Shown here: positions 54,747-63,110 of the stretch, in pieces
How positions within the stretch are numbered: the first letter of the stretch is position 1
Layout: each line of letters begins with the position of its first letter
NCBI RefSeq assembly: GCF_042675645.1
Contig: NZ_JBHTJH010000017.1
Location: 558,001-622,000, forward strand
Direction of reading: 5' to 3'
Length of the DNA stretch: 64,000 nucleotides
Source of the DNA: Sungkyunkwania multivorans
GTDB lineage: Bacteria > Bacteroidota > Bacteroidia > Flavobacteriales > Flavobacteriaceae
Program-made: the position numbers and the translations under genes
Notes under the pieces: generated by a model
Database searches by the model: none
Seen by the model: the letters and a program-made list of their open reading frames with translations, nothing else
Told to the model about the DNA's origin: nothing

Positions 54747-55736
54747 ATGAACCGCAGAAATTTCATTCAGAACACAGCTCAATTTGGGTTGGCAGTATCC
54801 GCATTTGGAATATTTTCTTGTGCCGACTCAAAAAAAAGTGAAAAGCAACAACCCAAGACACAAGAAAAAATAGAACCTTTCTTCCAATTATCACTAGCGC
54901 AGTGGTCGATCCATAAAATGATCATGGAAGAGGGTCTCGATCCGTTTGACTTTGCCAAAAAAGCAAAGCAATGGGGGTTTGGAGGGTTAGAGTATGTGAG
55001 TCAACTGTATTCCAAGTTTCTTGAAGGATATGAGAACGAAGCCGAAGGAATGGATGCCTTGGTTGCCAAATTAAAAGCTGAAAGTGACAAATACGAATTG
55101 AAAAACCTTATCATCATGGTGGACGGCGAAGGTGATTTTGCTGTTGCGGATGATTTGGAACGTAACCTAGCGGTTGAGAAACATAAGAAATGGGTAAAAG
55201 CCGCGAAGGATTTGGGATGTCATTCGATCAGGGTAAATCTTTTTGGGGTTACCGACCCAGAAACTTGGAAGCAATATTCGGTAGATTCTTTAAAAAAGCT
55301 TTCAGCCTATGCCGCTCCTTTAGGTGTAAATGTATTGGTCGAAAACCATGGGTGGTTGTCATCTAACGGGAAATTGCTGGCCGAGGTAATGGAAGAGATC
55401 AACATGCAAAATTGTGGCACATTACCAGATTTTGGAAATTTCTGTGTGAAAAGAAAGGATGGAGCACGATGGGGCGAATGTGAGGAAGAGTATGACCGTT
55501 ATCAGGGCATGAAGGAGATATTACCATACGCCAAAGCCATCAGTGCGAAGTCCTATGATTTTGATGAATCTGGAAACGAGACCACGATCGACTATGCCAG
55601 AATGCTCCAAATGGTGAAGGATGCCGGGTACGATGGCTATATCGGAGTAGAATATGAAGGAGACCAATTGAACGAAGAGCAAGGAATACTGGCGACCAAA
55701 AATTTATTGCTGAAAGCAGCAGAAGATATTTCATAA
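54747..55736 (+). CDS. Tat-exported sugar isomerase-like TIM-barrel lipoprotein
   Basis: A 329-residue protein with a twin-arginine signal (MNRRNFIQNTAQFGLAVSAF) ending in a lipobox-like Cys25 (GIFSC). The barrel carries VLVENHGWLSSNG with the metal-ligand Glu, TLPDFGNF with an Asp, the AISAKSYDF segment and GYDGYIGVEYEG with the last Glu. It belongs to the xylose isomerase-like (AP endonuclease 2) superfamily. It is the first of five plus-strand genes of the sugar cluster and is divergent from the GMC gene. Its substrate is likely a 3-keto or unsaturated sugar, by context. Confidence 0.87.
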   Translation: MNRRNFIQNTAQFGLAVSAFGIFSCADSKKSEKQQPKTQEKIEPFFQLSLAQWSIHKMIMEEGLDPFDFAKKAKQWGFGGLEYVSQLYSKFLEGYENEAEGMDALVAKLKAESDKYELKNLIIMVDGEGDFAVADDLERNLAVEKHKKWVKAAKDLGCHSIRVNLFGVTDPETWKQYSVDSLKKLSAYAAPLGVNVLVENHGWLSSNGKLLAEVMEEINMQNCGTLPDFGNFCVKRKDGARWGECEEEYDRYQGMKEILPYAKAISAKSYDFDESGNETTIDYARMLQMVKDAGYDGYIGVEYEGDQLNEEQGILATKNLLLKAAEDIS

Positions 55737-55756
55737 CTAACCAACAAACGAACTAC

Positions 55757-56980
55757 ATGAAAACCACCACTTATTTACAACTTTCCCTAATGATGTTTTT
55801 GCAATTCTTTATTTGGGGAGGTTGGTTTGTTACTATGGGAATCTATTTACCGAATTCGTTGAATTCCGATGGAGGGGAAATTGCCATGGCCTATTCTACA
55901 CAATCATGGGGAGCCATCATCGCTCCTTTTATTATTGGTCTCATTGCAGATCGATTTTTTAATGCCGAACGAATTTTGGGCGTATTACATATAATAGGGG
56001 CTTTTTTGATGTATCAGTTGGCGAATGCTGAAAATTTTACAGTTTTCTACCCCTATGTGTTGGGCTATATGATCGCCTACATGCCAACCTTGGCCTTAGT
56101 AAATTCGGTAAGCTTCAATCAATTATCAGACCCCTCGAAACAGTTTCCCTTTATCAGGGTATGGGGCACAGGAGGTTGGATCGTAGCCGGACTTGTAATT
56201 AGTCTGGTCTTTGCATGGGACTCCGAAGAAGGAATAGCTAGTGGACTTTTAAGAAATACATTTTTGATGACCGCTGTTGCTTCTGCCGTGCTGGGGATAT
56301 TTAGCTTTACCTTGCCAAAGACCCCTCCCAAAAAAGGAGAAAAGGTCACTATTTCGGATATTTTAGGGTTAGATGCCTTAGGATTGTTAAAAAATAGAAA
56401 TTTCTTGATTTTCTTTTTGGCTTCTGTCCTCATTTGTATTCCATTGGCGTTTTATTATCAACACGCCGGACAGTTTTTGGGTGAAATAGGAGTCTCAAAA
56501 CCTGCCGCTAAAATGTCCATAGGTCAATTTTCTGAAGTAGGCTTTATGCTTCTCCTACCCTTCTTTTTCAAAAGGTTTGGTTTCAAGATGACCTTGCTCG
56601 TTGGAATGATCGCTTGGGCATTAAGATATGTACTTTTTGCCTATGGAAATGCCGGAGAGCTTGCCTACATGCTCATCCTTGGAATCGCGCTTCACGGAAT
56701 CTGTTATGATTTCTTCTTTGTGTCTGGGCAGATATATACAGATAGCAAAGCCGGGGAGAAATACAAGAGTGCTGCCCAAGGACTCATTACATTGGCAACC
56801 TACGGAGTTGGGATGCTTATCGGATTTTGGGTGGCGGGAAAGATCACCGATGAGTTTACCCGCCCAGACGGCACCCATCTTTGGGACAAGATATGGTTGT
56901 ATCCCGCGGTATTCGCTGTTGGTGTGATGCTGTTATTTGCCTTATTGTTTAAGAACGAAAAAGTCGAGTACAAAGCGTAA
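55757..56980 (+). CDS. nucleoside/sugar MFS transporter (NupG-like)
   Basis: A 407-residue inner membrane transporter with 12 predicted helices. It matches the nucleoside:H+ symporter family (NupG/XapB type): MMFLQFFIWGGWFVTMGIYL at the start, WGAIIAPFIIGLIADRFF, ALVNSVSFNQLSDPSKQFP and FIRVWGTGGWIVAGLV. Bacteroidota members are often encoded in sugar clusters without nucleoside genes, so the cargo may be the keto-sugar or disaccharide released outside. It starts 20 bp after the TIM-barrel lipoprotein gene. Confidence 0.88.
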   Translation: MKTTTYLQLSLMMFLQFFIWGGWFVTMGIYLPNSLNSDGGEIAMAYSTQSWGAIIAPFIIGLIADRFFNAERILGVLHIIGAFLMYQLANAENFTVFYPYVLGYMIAYMPTLALVNSVSFNQLSDPSKQFPFIRVWGTGGWIVAGLVISLVFAWDSEEGIASGLLRNTFLMTAVASAVLGIFSFTLPKTPPKKGEKVTISDILGLDALGLLKNRNFLIFFLASVLICIPLAFYYQHAGQFLGEIGVSKPAAKMSIGQFSEVGFMLLLPFFFKRFGFKMTLLVGMIAWALRYVLFAYGNAGELAYMLILGIALHGICYDFFFVSGQIYTDSKAGEKYKSAAQGLITLATYGVGMLIGFWVAGKITDEFTRPDGTHLWDKIWLYPAVFAVGVMLLFALLFKNEKVEYKA

Positions 56981-57022
56981 CTTTATACTCATTACTAAGG
57001 TCTCACTACTCAATACTTAAAA

Positions 57023-58165
57023 ATGAGAAAACTAAGAATGGGCATGGTCGGTGGCGGTATCGGCTCTTTTATAGGCGATGTGCACCGCAAGGCGGCTTCC
57101 ATCGATGGAATGATCGAATTGGTCTGTGGAGCCTTCAGCAGTACTCCCGAAAAATCTAAAAGATCGGGGGAAGCACTATTCCTTCCTCAGGAAAGATGCT
57201 ACGGAAGCTTTGAGGAGATGATTGATGAAGAAAAAAAGCGCCCCGACGGCGACCGAATGGATTTCGTCTCGATCGTAACCCCAAATCACATGCATTTCAA
57301 ACCGGCAAAGATGGCCTTGGAGAACGGTTTTCCTGTGGTCTGCGATAAACCGATGACCCTTACCGTCGAAGAAGCGGAAGAACTCAAAATAATAGTCGAA
57401 AAAACGGGATTGATATTCGCGCTTACACACAATTACCCAGGTGCACCTATGGTCAAACAAGCAAGGGCCATGATACAACATGGGGACCTAGGAAACATCA
57501 GAAAAGTAGTGGTGCAATACCATCAAGGCTGGTTGGCTACCGCCGTTGAAAAAACTGGACAGAAGCAAGCTTCTTGGCGGGTAGACCCTTCAAAATCGGG
57601 GATTGGAGGTGCGTTGGGAGATATCGGAACACATGCCGAGAATTTGGTCGAATTTATCACTGATCTTCAAATAGAAGAAATAGCAGTTGACTTAGGAAGA
57701 TTTGGCGAAGGACGAGTACTCGACGATGATGGAAATATGATAATGAGGTTTGAAAATGGTGCCAAAGGAACGATGTCTTTTTCACAGATCGCTACTGGCG
57801 AGGAGAATAATTTGGTCATTCGTGTTTACGGCGAAAAGGGAAGCTTGGAATGGCATCAAGAAAATCCAAATGAATTGATCACCCGTTGGCTCGACCAACC
57901 CAAGAAGATCTTCACACCCAATGGAAATGACCTATATCCTGAAGCGCTGGCGGCATCTCGAATTCCTTCTGGACATCCCGAGGGATATTTAGAAGCTTTT
58001 GCAAATGTATATAGGAATTTTGCAACCCATCTTTTTGCTGAGCTAAAGGGTAAAAAAATTGAAAGACCCGATTATCCTACGGTGGAAGATGGGCTAAGAG
58101 GAGTGAAATTTATCCACGCAGCAGTGGAAAGTGATAAAAACAATTCCGCCTGGACAAAAATTTAA
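57023..58165 (+). CDS. Gfo/Idh/MocA-family sugar oxidoreductase
   Basis: A 380-residue NAD(P)-dependent enzyme. The Rossmann start is MRKLRMGMVGGGIGSFIGDVH (GGGIGS), DFVSIVTPNHMHFKPAKMAL and VVCDKPMTLTVEEAEEL with the conserved Lys-Pro follow, and the substrate part has GIGGALGDIGTHAENL with His. Relatives oxidise or reduce sugars at C2-C4, including glycoside 3-oxidation and 3-keto-glucose reduction. It has no export signal, so it should act in the cytoplasm on the imported product. It starts 42 bp after the transporter gene. Confidence 0.93.
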   Translation: MRKLRMGMVGGGIGSFIGDVHRKAASIDGMIELVCGAFSSTPEKSKRSGEALFLPQERCYGSFEEMIDEEKKRPDGDRMDFVSIVTPNHMHFKPAKMALENGFPVVCDKPMTLTVEEAEELKIIVEKTGLIFALTHNYPGAPMVKQARAMIQHGDLGNIRKVVVQYHQGWLATAVEKTGQKQASWRVDPSKSGIGGALGDIGTHAENLVEFITDLQIEEIAVDLGRFGEGRVLDDDGNMIMRFENGAKGTMSFSQIATGEENNLVIRVYGEKGSLEWHQENPNELITRWLDQPKKIFTPNGNDLYPEALAASRIPSGHPEGYLEAFANVYRNFATHLFAELKGKKIERPDYPTVEDGLRGVKFIHAAVESDKNNSAWTKI

Positions 58166-58170
58166 ATAAA

Positions 58171-58208
58171 TTCCTGCCCTTGTCTGTCGATAGGCACGTG
58201 CGCAGGAA
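58171..58208. repeat. dispersed palindromic repeat, family C, in the sugar cluster
   Basis: TTCCTGC and GCAGGAA (58171-58177 and 58202-58208) flank a 24-base loop. The following sequence runs to AATGACAAAA, as in the family C copy at 29921. The ATG at 58230 is inside that tail, which argues for the next start at 58248. Confidence 0.5.
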
Positions 58209-58247
58209 ATCGAAGATTCGACGAAGTCAATGACAAAAAGTATACCG

Positions 58248-59300
58248 ATGAAAACCATCAAAGGACCCGCCATATTTTTAGCACAATTTGTTGATAGCAA
58301 AGCACCTTTTAATACTTTGGACGGTATGTGCCAATGGGCTGCCGATCTGGGGTACCAAGGAATTCAGATTCCTACTTGGGAGTCTTTCTTAATCGACTTG
58401 GACAAGGCCGCAGAAAGTCAAACCTATTGCGATGAGCTTAAAGGAAAGATCAATTCCTATGGTTTGGAGATCACAGAGCTTTCTACTCATCTTCAAGGAC
58501 AATTGGTAGCCGTGCATCCAGCCTACGACATCATGTTCGATAATTTTGCGCCGGATGCTGTAAAGAATAACCCCAAAGCACGAACCGAATGGGCGATAAA
58601 CACGGTAAAAAATGCCGCAAAAGCGAGTAGAAGATTAGGGTTGAATGTTCACGCGACCTTTTCTGGTGCATTGCTGTGGCATACGTTTCATCCTTGGCCA
58701 CAGCGACCTCCGGGTTTGGTCGAAATGGGATTCGAGGAATTAGCCAAACGCTGGTTGCCGATCTTGGATGTGTTTGACGAAAATGGGGTGGATGTATGTT
58801 ATGAGGTACACCCTGGTGAGGATATTCATGATGGGGATACTTTTGAGCGCTTTTTAGCAGCTACTGGGAATCACAAGCGTGTGAATATCTTGTATGATCC
58901 TTCCCACTTTGTGCTTCAGCAATTGGATTATATCGAATACATCGATCACTATCATGAATTTATAAAGGCCTTTCATGTCAAGGATTCGGAATTCAACCCA
59001 ACCGGGAAGAAAGGGGTCTTTGGCGGCTATAACAATTGGGGAGATCGCGCAGGGCGATATCGCTCCCCCGGCGATGGCCAGATAGACTTTAAAACAATAT
59101 TTTCCAAGCTCACCCAATATGGCTGTGACGTTTGGGCAGTGATGGAATGGGAATGCTGTATCAAAAGCCCTGAGCAAGGGGCTAGCGAAGGCGCACCCTT
59201 TATACAAAGCCATATCATCGAAGCCACCCAGAAGGCATTTGACGATTTTGCCGGGGCGGATATAGATAAAGAACAATTGAAGAGAATATTGGGATTATAA
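58248..59300 (+). CDS. cytoplasmic sugar isomerase-like TIM-barrel protein
   Basis: A 350-residue protein starting at 58248 (MKTIKGPAIFLAQFVD); the ATG six codons upstream is within a repeat tail. No signal peptide is present. Metal ligands of the xylose isomerase-like fold are readable: Glu and His in CYEVHPGEDIHDG, Asp in LYDPSHFVLQ, His and Asp in AFHVKDSEF, and Glu in VMEWECC. It resembles TIM-barrel proteins that work with Gfo/Idh dehydrogenases in removing groups from 3-keto-sugars. It overlaps in function with the neighbouring Gfo/Idh gene and precedes the DUF1080 gene by 10 bp. Confidence 0.88.
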   Translation: MKTIKGPAIFLAQFVDSKAPFNTLDGMCQWAADLGYQGIQIPTWESFLIDLDKAAESQTYCDELKGKINSYGLEITELSTHLQGQLVAVHPAYDIMFDNFAPDAVKNNPKARTEWAINTVKNAAKASRRLGLNVHATFSGALLWHTFHPWPQRPPGLVEMGFEELAKRWLPILDVFDENGVDVCYEVHPGEDIHDGDTFERFLAATGNHKRVNILYDPSHFVLQQLDYIEYIDHYHEFIKAFHVKDSEFNPTGKKGVFGGYNNWGDRAGRYRSPGDGQIDFKTIFSKLTQYGCDVWAVMEWECCIKSPEQGASEGAPFIQSHIIEATQKAFDDFAGADIDKEQLKRILGL

Positions 59301-59310
59301 AACGAAGGTT

Positions 59311-60108
59311 ATGAAAAATATATATTTACCGATGATCTGTTTGTTTTTATTCTGTGCTTGCAATCATGCGCAAAATAATGGAAGAACCAAAGAGAGCGTC
59401 ACACAGCAGGATCAGAAAAAAGAACCTACCGACCCAAAGGAAACAGAAGTCTGGGAACCTGAGCCAAAGAAAATCTCATTTGATAAAAACGGAATTCCCT
59501 CAGATGCCATCGTTCTTTTTAATGGAGAGGATCTAGATGCATGGGAGAGTGCAAAAAATGAAGGGGAACCGGCAAAATGGATCATCAACGAGGATGGTAG
59601 TATGACCGTCAAGGACAAATCGGGCGATATTAAGACCAAGCAGGATTTTGGCAGTGTGCAGTTGCATATCGAGTGGCGTAATCCTGCAGACCCGAGGGCA
59701 GATGGGCAGAATAGAGGCAATAGCGGAATCTTTCTGCAAGATCGATACGAGGTACAGGTTTTAGACAGTTATGGAGACAATCGTACTTATGCGAATGGGC
59801 AGGCAGCATCGGTCTATAAACAATACAGTCCGTTGGTAAATGCAAATAGACCTTCGGGCGAATGGCAGGTGTACGATATCATCTTTCATGCGCCAGAATT
59901 TGATAGTCAAGGAAATAAGATAAAATCAGGGACACTAACGGTCTTACATAACGGAATTTTAGTGCAAGATCATGTTGAAATATTGGGAACAACTGAGTAT
60001 ATTGGGTGGCCAAAGAATGTTGCCCATGGCAAAGCGCCGCTTAAATTGCAGGACCATAATGACAATAGTGGTGTAAGTTATCGCAACATCTGGCTAAGAG
60101 AGCTATGA
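59311..60108 (+). CDS. DUF1080 lipoprotein, 3-keto-disaccharide hydrolase family
   Basis: A 265-residue lipoprotein (Cys17 in LFCAC) with a low-complexity Lys/Glu/Thr linker up to about residue 60, then one DUF1080 concanavalin-like beta-jelly domain: SDAIVLFNGEDLDAWES, FGSVQLHIEWRNP, RGNSGIFLQDRYEVQVLDS and GPYR-like end VSYRNIWLREL. PF06439 is now named 3-keto-disaccharide hydrolase, and characterised members hydrolyse 3-keto-glycosides. It is the last of the plus-strand cluster and should sit at the periplasmic or outer face, in line with the Tat-exported oxidase and isomerase-like proteins. Confidence 0.93.
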   Translation: MKNIYLPMICLFLFCACNHAQNNGRTKESVTQQDQKKEPTDPKETEVWEPEPKKISFDKNGIPSDAIVLFNGEDLDAWESAKNEGEPAKWIINEDGSMTVKDKSGDIKTKQDFGSVQLHIEWRNPADPRADGQNRGNSGIFLQDRYEVQVLDSYGDNRTYANGQAASVYKQYSPLVNANRPSGEWQVYDIIFHAPEFDSQGNKIKSGTLTVLHNGILVQDHVEILGTTEYIGWPKNVAHGKAPLKLQDHNDNSGVSYRNIWLREL

Positions 60109-60149
60109 TTGAATAATTGTTTAACGAATTCCCTGACCCCCATTAGCCA

Positions 60150-60548
60150 ATGGAACTAGTATGGTATACCATTTTTGGAAGTATTGGCCTTCTGATCATT
60201 GCCTTGTTATATAAATTTTTACCACGAAAACGAAAGAATTGGTTTTTTGGATACTGGATACCCGATGGGAAAAAGGGCGACCATGTTTATAGATTTGCGC
60301 ATCGTTTTTATTCTACACTAGTAATCGTATCGATTTTTTCAAGTTTGATGCTCGCATTACTATCTTGTCTTTTTCTTGCTGATTATATTCTGTTGTTCTT
60401 TACGGGTTTTTTGGTCTTCTTTATGAAACTTTCCTCCATTCTCACGGAGCGTCACTTGAAGAATAATTTTGATAGATATGGCAACCCTAGAATCAAAGGA
60501 GCCAAAGAAAGAGAAGCCAGGATCAGGGCGGCAAAAGCTAGAAATTGA
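60150..60548 (+). CDS. SdpI-like membrane protein
   Basis: A 132-residue protein with three predicted helices and the SdpI-type segment KNWFFGYWIPDGKKG followed by RFAHRFYSTL. SdpI is known as an immunity protein of the Bacillus SDP toxin, but wider family members have unknown functions. The basic tail (GAKEREARIRAAKARN) is cytoplasmic. It starts 42 bp after the DUF1080 gene but has no evident role in the sugar cluster. Confidence 0.7.
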   Translation: MELVWYTIFGSIGLLIIALLYKFLPRKRKNWFFGYWIPDGKKGDHVYRFAHRFYSTLVIVSIFSSLMLALLSCLFLADYILLFFTGFLVFFMKLSSILTERHLKNNFDRYGNPRIKGAKEREARIRAAKARN

Positions 60549-60701
60549 TGATTTCTTTTTCACCATATACTTGAGGCAAAAAATCTAATGTAAACTTCTT
60601 CTGGGCAAGCCCTAGAGGCATTAATAAGACCCCCCCTTTTGGTTTCGATGCAAGCCTCGGAGCATTTAAATCTCGATTATCGAGTAAAATTTCAATTTCC
60701 T

Positions 60702-60709
60702 TACCTTTG
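60702..60709 (+). promoter_or_regulatory. -7 box upstream of yicC
   Basis: TACCTTTG fits TAnnTTTG and lies 21 bp before the yicC ATG, giving a leader of about 15 bases. No clear -33 box is seen. Confidence 0.45.
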
Positions 60710-60730
60710 TGCAACTTTTAAAATAGCTTC

Positions 60731-61600
60731 ATGATACAATCCATGACCGGTTTTGGAAAATCCGTTATTCAACTTCCAAACAAAAAAATAACTATCGAGC
60801 TAAAATCGCTGAACAGCAAGAGTCTTGACCTCAATGCGCGAATTCCTTCGCTATATCGCGAAAAAGAATTGGACATGCGAAACACCATTGCCAAATCCTT
60901 ATTGCGCGGAAAGATAGACTTTGGATTGTATGTCGAAGCTACAGGAGAAGAGACCTCTACAAAAGTGAATGGTCCTATCGTAAAAACTTACATGGAGCAG
61001 TTGCGAGCGGTGACACCCACTATTGGTTCGGATAGTGATGTAGAGTTGATGAAAATGGCCGTAAGAATGCCAGATGCGATGAAGACCGAACGTGAAGAGA
61101 TCGACCCAGAAGAATATGAGGCGGTCAAGGAGGCTTTGAAAAAGGCCTTGGAGGAGATACATGCGTTTAGAACCGATGAGGGCAAGGTTTTGGAGAAAGA
61201 TTTTATACATCGTATTACCAATATAGCCTCATTGTTGGAAGAAGTGATGAAGATCGATCCAGAGCGTATCGTTTTGGTCAAAGAACGATTGCATAAAGCG
61301 GTTTCCGATCTAAAGGAAAAGGTAGACGAAAATCGTTTTGAGCAAGAGTTGATCTACTATTTGGAAAAGTTTGACATCACTGAAGAAAAAGTGCGTCTAG
61401 CGAATCATTTAAAATATTTTAACGAAACTCTTCGATCTGATGATTCCAATGGTAAAAAGTTAGGCTTCATCTGTCAGGAAATTGGCCGAGAGATCAATAC
61501 GATAGGATCTAAGTCCAATTATGCGCCCATGCAACAGTTGGTGGTGCAGATGAAGGACGAGTTAGAGAAGATCAAAGAACAAATGCTAAATGTACTCTGA
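60731..61600 (+). CDS. yicC: YicC-family endoribonuclease
   Basis: A 289-residue protein with the YicC start MIQSMTGFGKSVIQLPNKKI, the LKSLNSKSLDLNARIP strand and the DUF1732 end (NRFEQELIYYLEKFDITEEKVRL, GKKLGFICQEIGREINTIGSK). E. coli YicC is an endoribonuclease that regulates a small RNA. The stop shares a base with the gmk start (TGATG), so the three genes yicC, gmk and nadD form one operon. Confidence 0.95.
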   Translation: MIQSMTGFGKSVIQLPNKKITIELKSLNSKSLDLNARIPSLYREKELDMRNTIAKSLLRGKIDFGLYVEATGEETSTKVNGPIVKTYMEQLRAVTPTIGSDSDVELMKMAVRMPDAMKTEREEIDPEEYEAVKEALKKALEEIHAFRTDEGKVLEKDFIHRITNIASLLEEVMKIDPERIVLVKERLHKAVSDLKEKVDENRFEQELIYYLEKFDITEEKVRLANHLKYFNETLRSDDSNGKKLGFICQEIGREINTIGSKSNYAPMQQLVVQMKDELEKIKEQMLNVL

Positions 61601-62193
61601 TGTTTGACGGAAAGCTATTTGTATTCTCTGCGCCTTCAGGAAGTGGAAAGACAACCATTGTTAGGCATCTTTTAGGAATCGAAAAGTTCAACTTGGAGTT
61701 TTCTATCTCCGCCACCTCAAGAAGTCCGCGTGGTGACGAAAAAGATGGGGAAGACTATTACTTTATCTCGCTTAAAGAATTCAAACAGCATATTAAGAAT
61801 GATGATTTTTTGGAGTGGGAAGAAGTATATAGAGATAATTTCTACGGGACCTTAAAGACAGAAGTAGAACGTATTTGGGCCAAAGGAAAACATGTCATCT
61901 TTGACATTGATGTGGTAGGTGGACTTCGGATCAAAAAGAAATTTCCAGAAAAGACCCTAGCGGTATTTGTAAAGCCACCAAGCGTGGATGAGTTGAAGCG
62001 AAGGCTAAAACAACGAAAGACCGAAAGCGAAGATAAGATCAATATGCGAATTGCAAAGGCCTCGGTAGAATTGGCCACTGCCCCACAGTTCGATCACATC
62101 ATCAAAAATTATGACCTGGATGTTGCCTTGAAAGAAGCGGAGGGATTGGTCTCAGACTTTTTGGACTTAAAAGCAAACTACGATGAGTCGTAA
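61600..62193 (+). CDS. gmk: guanylate kinase
   Basis: A 197-residue kinase turning GMP into GDP. The P-loop is SAPSGSGKTT at residues 10-19; SISATSRSPRGDEKDGEDYYF is the GMP-binding segment, and GTLKTEVERI and the DIDVVGGLRIK strand are typical. It overlaps yicC by one base and nadD by 11 bases. Confidence 0.97.
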   Translation: MFDGKLFVFSAPSGSGKTTIVRHLLGIEKFNLEFSISATSRSPRGDEKDGEDYYFISLKEFKQHIKNDDFLEWEEVYRDNFYGTLKTEVERIWAKGKHVIFDIDVVGGLRIKKKFPEKTLAVFVKPPSVDELKRRLKQRKTESEDKINMRIAKASVELATAPQFDHIIKNYDLDVALKEAEGLVSDFLDLKANYDES

Positions 62194-62776
62194 AAAGGTA
62201 GGCTTGTATTTTGGCACCTTCAACCCTATTCATATCGGTCATTTGATCATTGCCAATCATATGGCAGAACACAGTGATCTCAACGAGGTCTGGTTGGTCG
62301 TAACGCCGCACAATCCTTTCAAAAAGAAGGACACACTTTTGGACAATCACCATCGCTACGAAATGGTATACAGGGCAACTGAAGACTATCCCAAACTTCG
62401 GCCGAGCGATATCGAGTTCAAGCTTCCGCAGCCAAATTATACAGTAAACACCTTAGCACATCTGTATGATAGGTATCCCGAGATCGACTTTTGCCTTATC
62501 ATGGGTGAGGATAATTTAAAAGGATTTCATAAGTGGAAGAATTATGAGGCCATCTTAGCACATCATGACATCTATGTATATCCAAGAATTTCGGAGGGGA
62601 TCATCGAGACACAATTTGATGACCACCCTAAGATCCATAGGGTCGATGCACCTATCATGGAGATCTCCTCCACCTTTATCAGAAAAGCCGTTTCTGAAAG
62701 AAAAAATGTGCGTCCCTTGCTCCCAGAAAATGTGTGGACCTATCTCGACGAGATGAATTTCTATAGATCTAAATGA
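62183..62776 (+). CDS. nadD: nicotinate-nucleotide adenylyltransferase
   Basis: A 197-residue enzyme making nicotinic acid adenine dinucleotide in NAD synthesis. The nucleotidyltransferase motif is GTFNPIHIGH at residues 11-20, with VVTPHNPFKKK, FCLIMGEDNLKGFHKW and the ISSTFIRKAV motif near the end. It closes the yicC-gmk-nadD operon. The kynurenine route found elsewhere in the window can feed quinolinate to NAD. Confidence 0.97.
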   Translation: MSRKKVGLYFGTFNPIHIGHLIIANHMAEHSDLNEVWLVVTPHNPFKKKDTLLDNHHRYEMVYRATEDYPKLRPSDIEFKLPQPNYTVNTLAHLYDRYPEIDFCLIMGEDNLKGFHKWKNYEAILAHHDIYVYPRISEGIIETQFDDHPKIHRVDAPIMEISSTFIRKAVSERKNVRPLLPENVWTYLDEMNFYRSK

Positions 62777-62830
62777 CTTGGGTTCCATTCAAAAATTATG
62801 GACACCAATGTTTTAAATCTTTAACAGGTT

Positions 62831-62914
62831 CCTTCTCCTTGGGGAGAAAGTTAGGATGAGGGGTATTTTGTACCTTGATCCCTCACCTTTGTCCTCTCCC
62901 AACAGGAGAGGAAA
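62831..62914. repeat. inverted pair of family A dispersed repeats
   Basis: Two copies of the CCTCAC...CTCTCC type lie tail to tail: 62831-62863 on the minus strand and 62880-62914 on the plus strand, 16 bases apart. Each has a short CTCTCC/GGAGAG-type stem. The whole pair could fold into a larger hairpin, as REP doublets do. They sit between nadD and the endonuclease gene. Confidence 0.7.
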
Positions 62915-63057
62915 TCTATCGGTTTGATTTACAAAAAAATTATATACGAGTATCGGGTTTTCTTAGATCAAACTCACCTTGATGAGTCTTGAATAGCAGG
63001 ATTTCCAAGTTACCTCTCATCTCGCATCCGACAACCCAAGGAATTCTAGGGGTGAGC

Positions 63058-63091
63058 AAAAAAAATAGCCGCGGGTTTAAACCCGCGGCTA
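63058..63091 (-). terminator. intrinsic terminator of the endonuclease gene on a 26-bp palindrome
   Basis: A perfect 26-base palindrome at 63066-63091 (GGGTTTAAACCC core, arms TAGCCGC/GCGGCTA) is followed on the minus strand by eight T. It begins 19 bp after the stop at 63111. It shares its core with the palindrome at 8557. Confidence 0.9.
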
Positions 63092-63110
63092 GCATATTTG
63101 TATGAATTCT

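Noticed and set aside
60538..60718. A 60-codon minus-strand frame between the SdpI-like gene and yicC, with a protein-like stretch (GGVLLMPLGLAQKKF).
   Set aside because: It overlaps the end of the SdpI-like gene and the yicC promoter box, has only a TTG start and no recognisable family. It could be a chance frame or a remnant.
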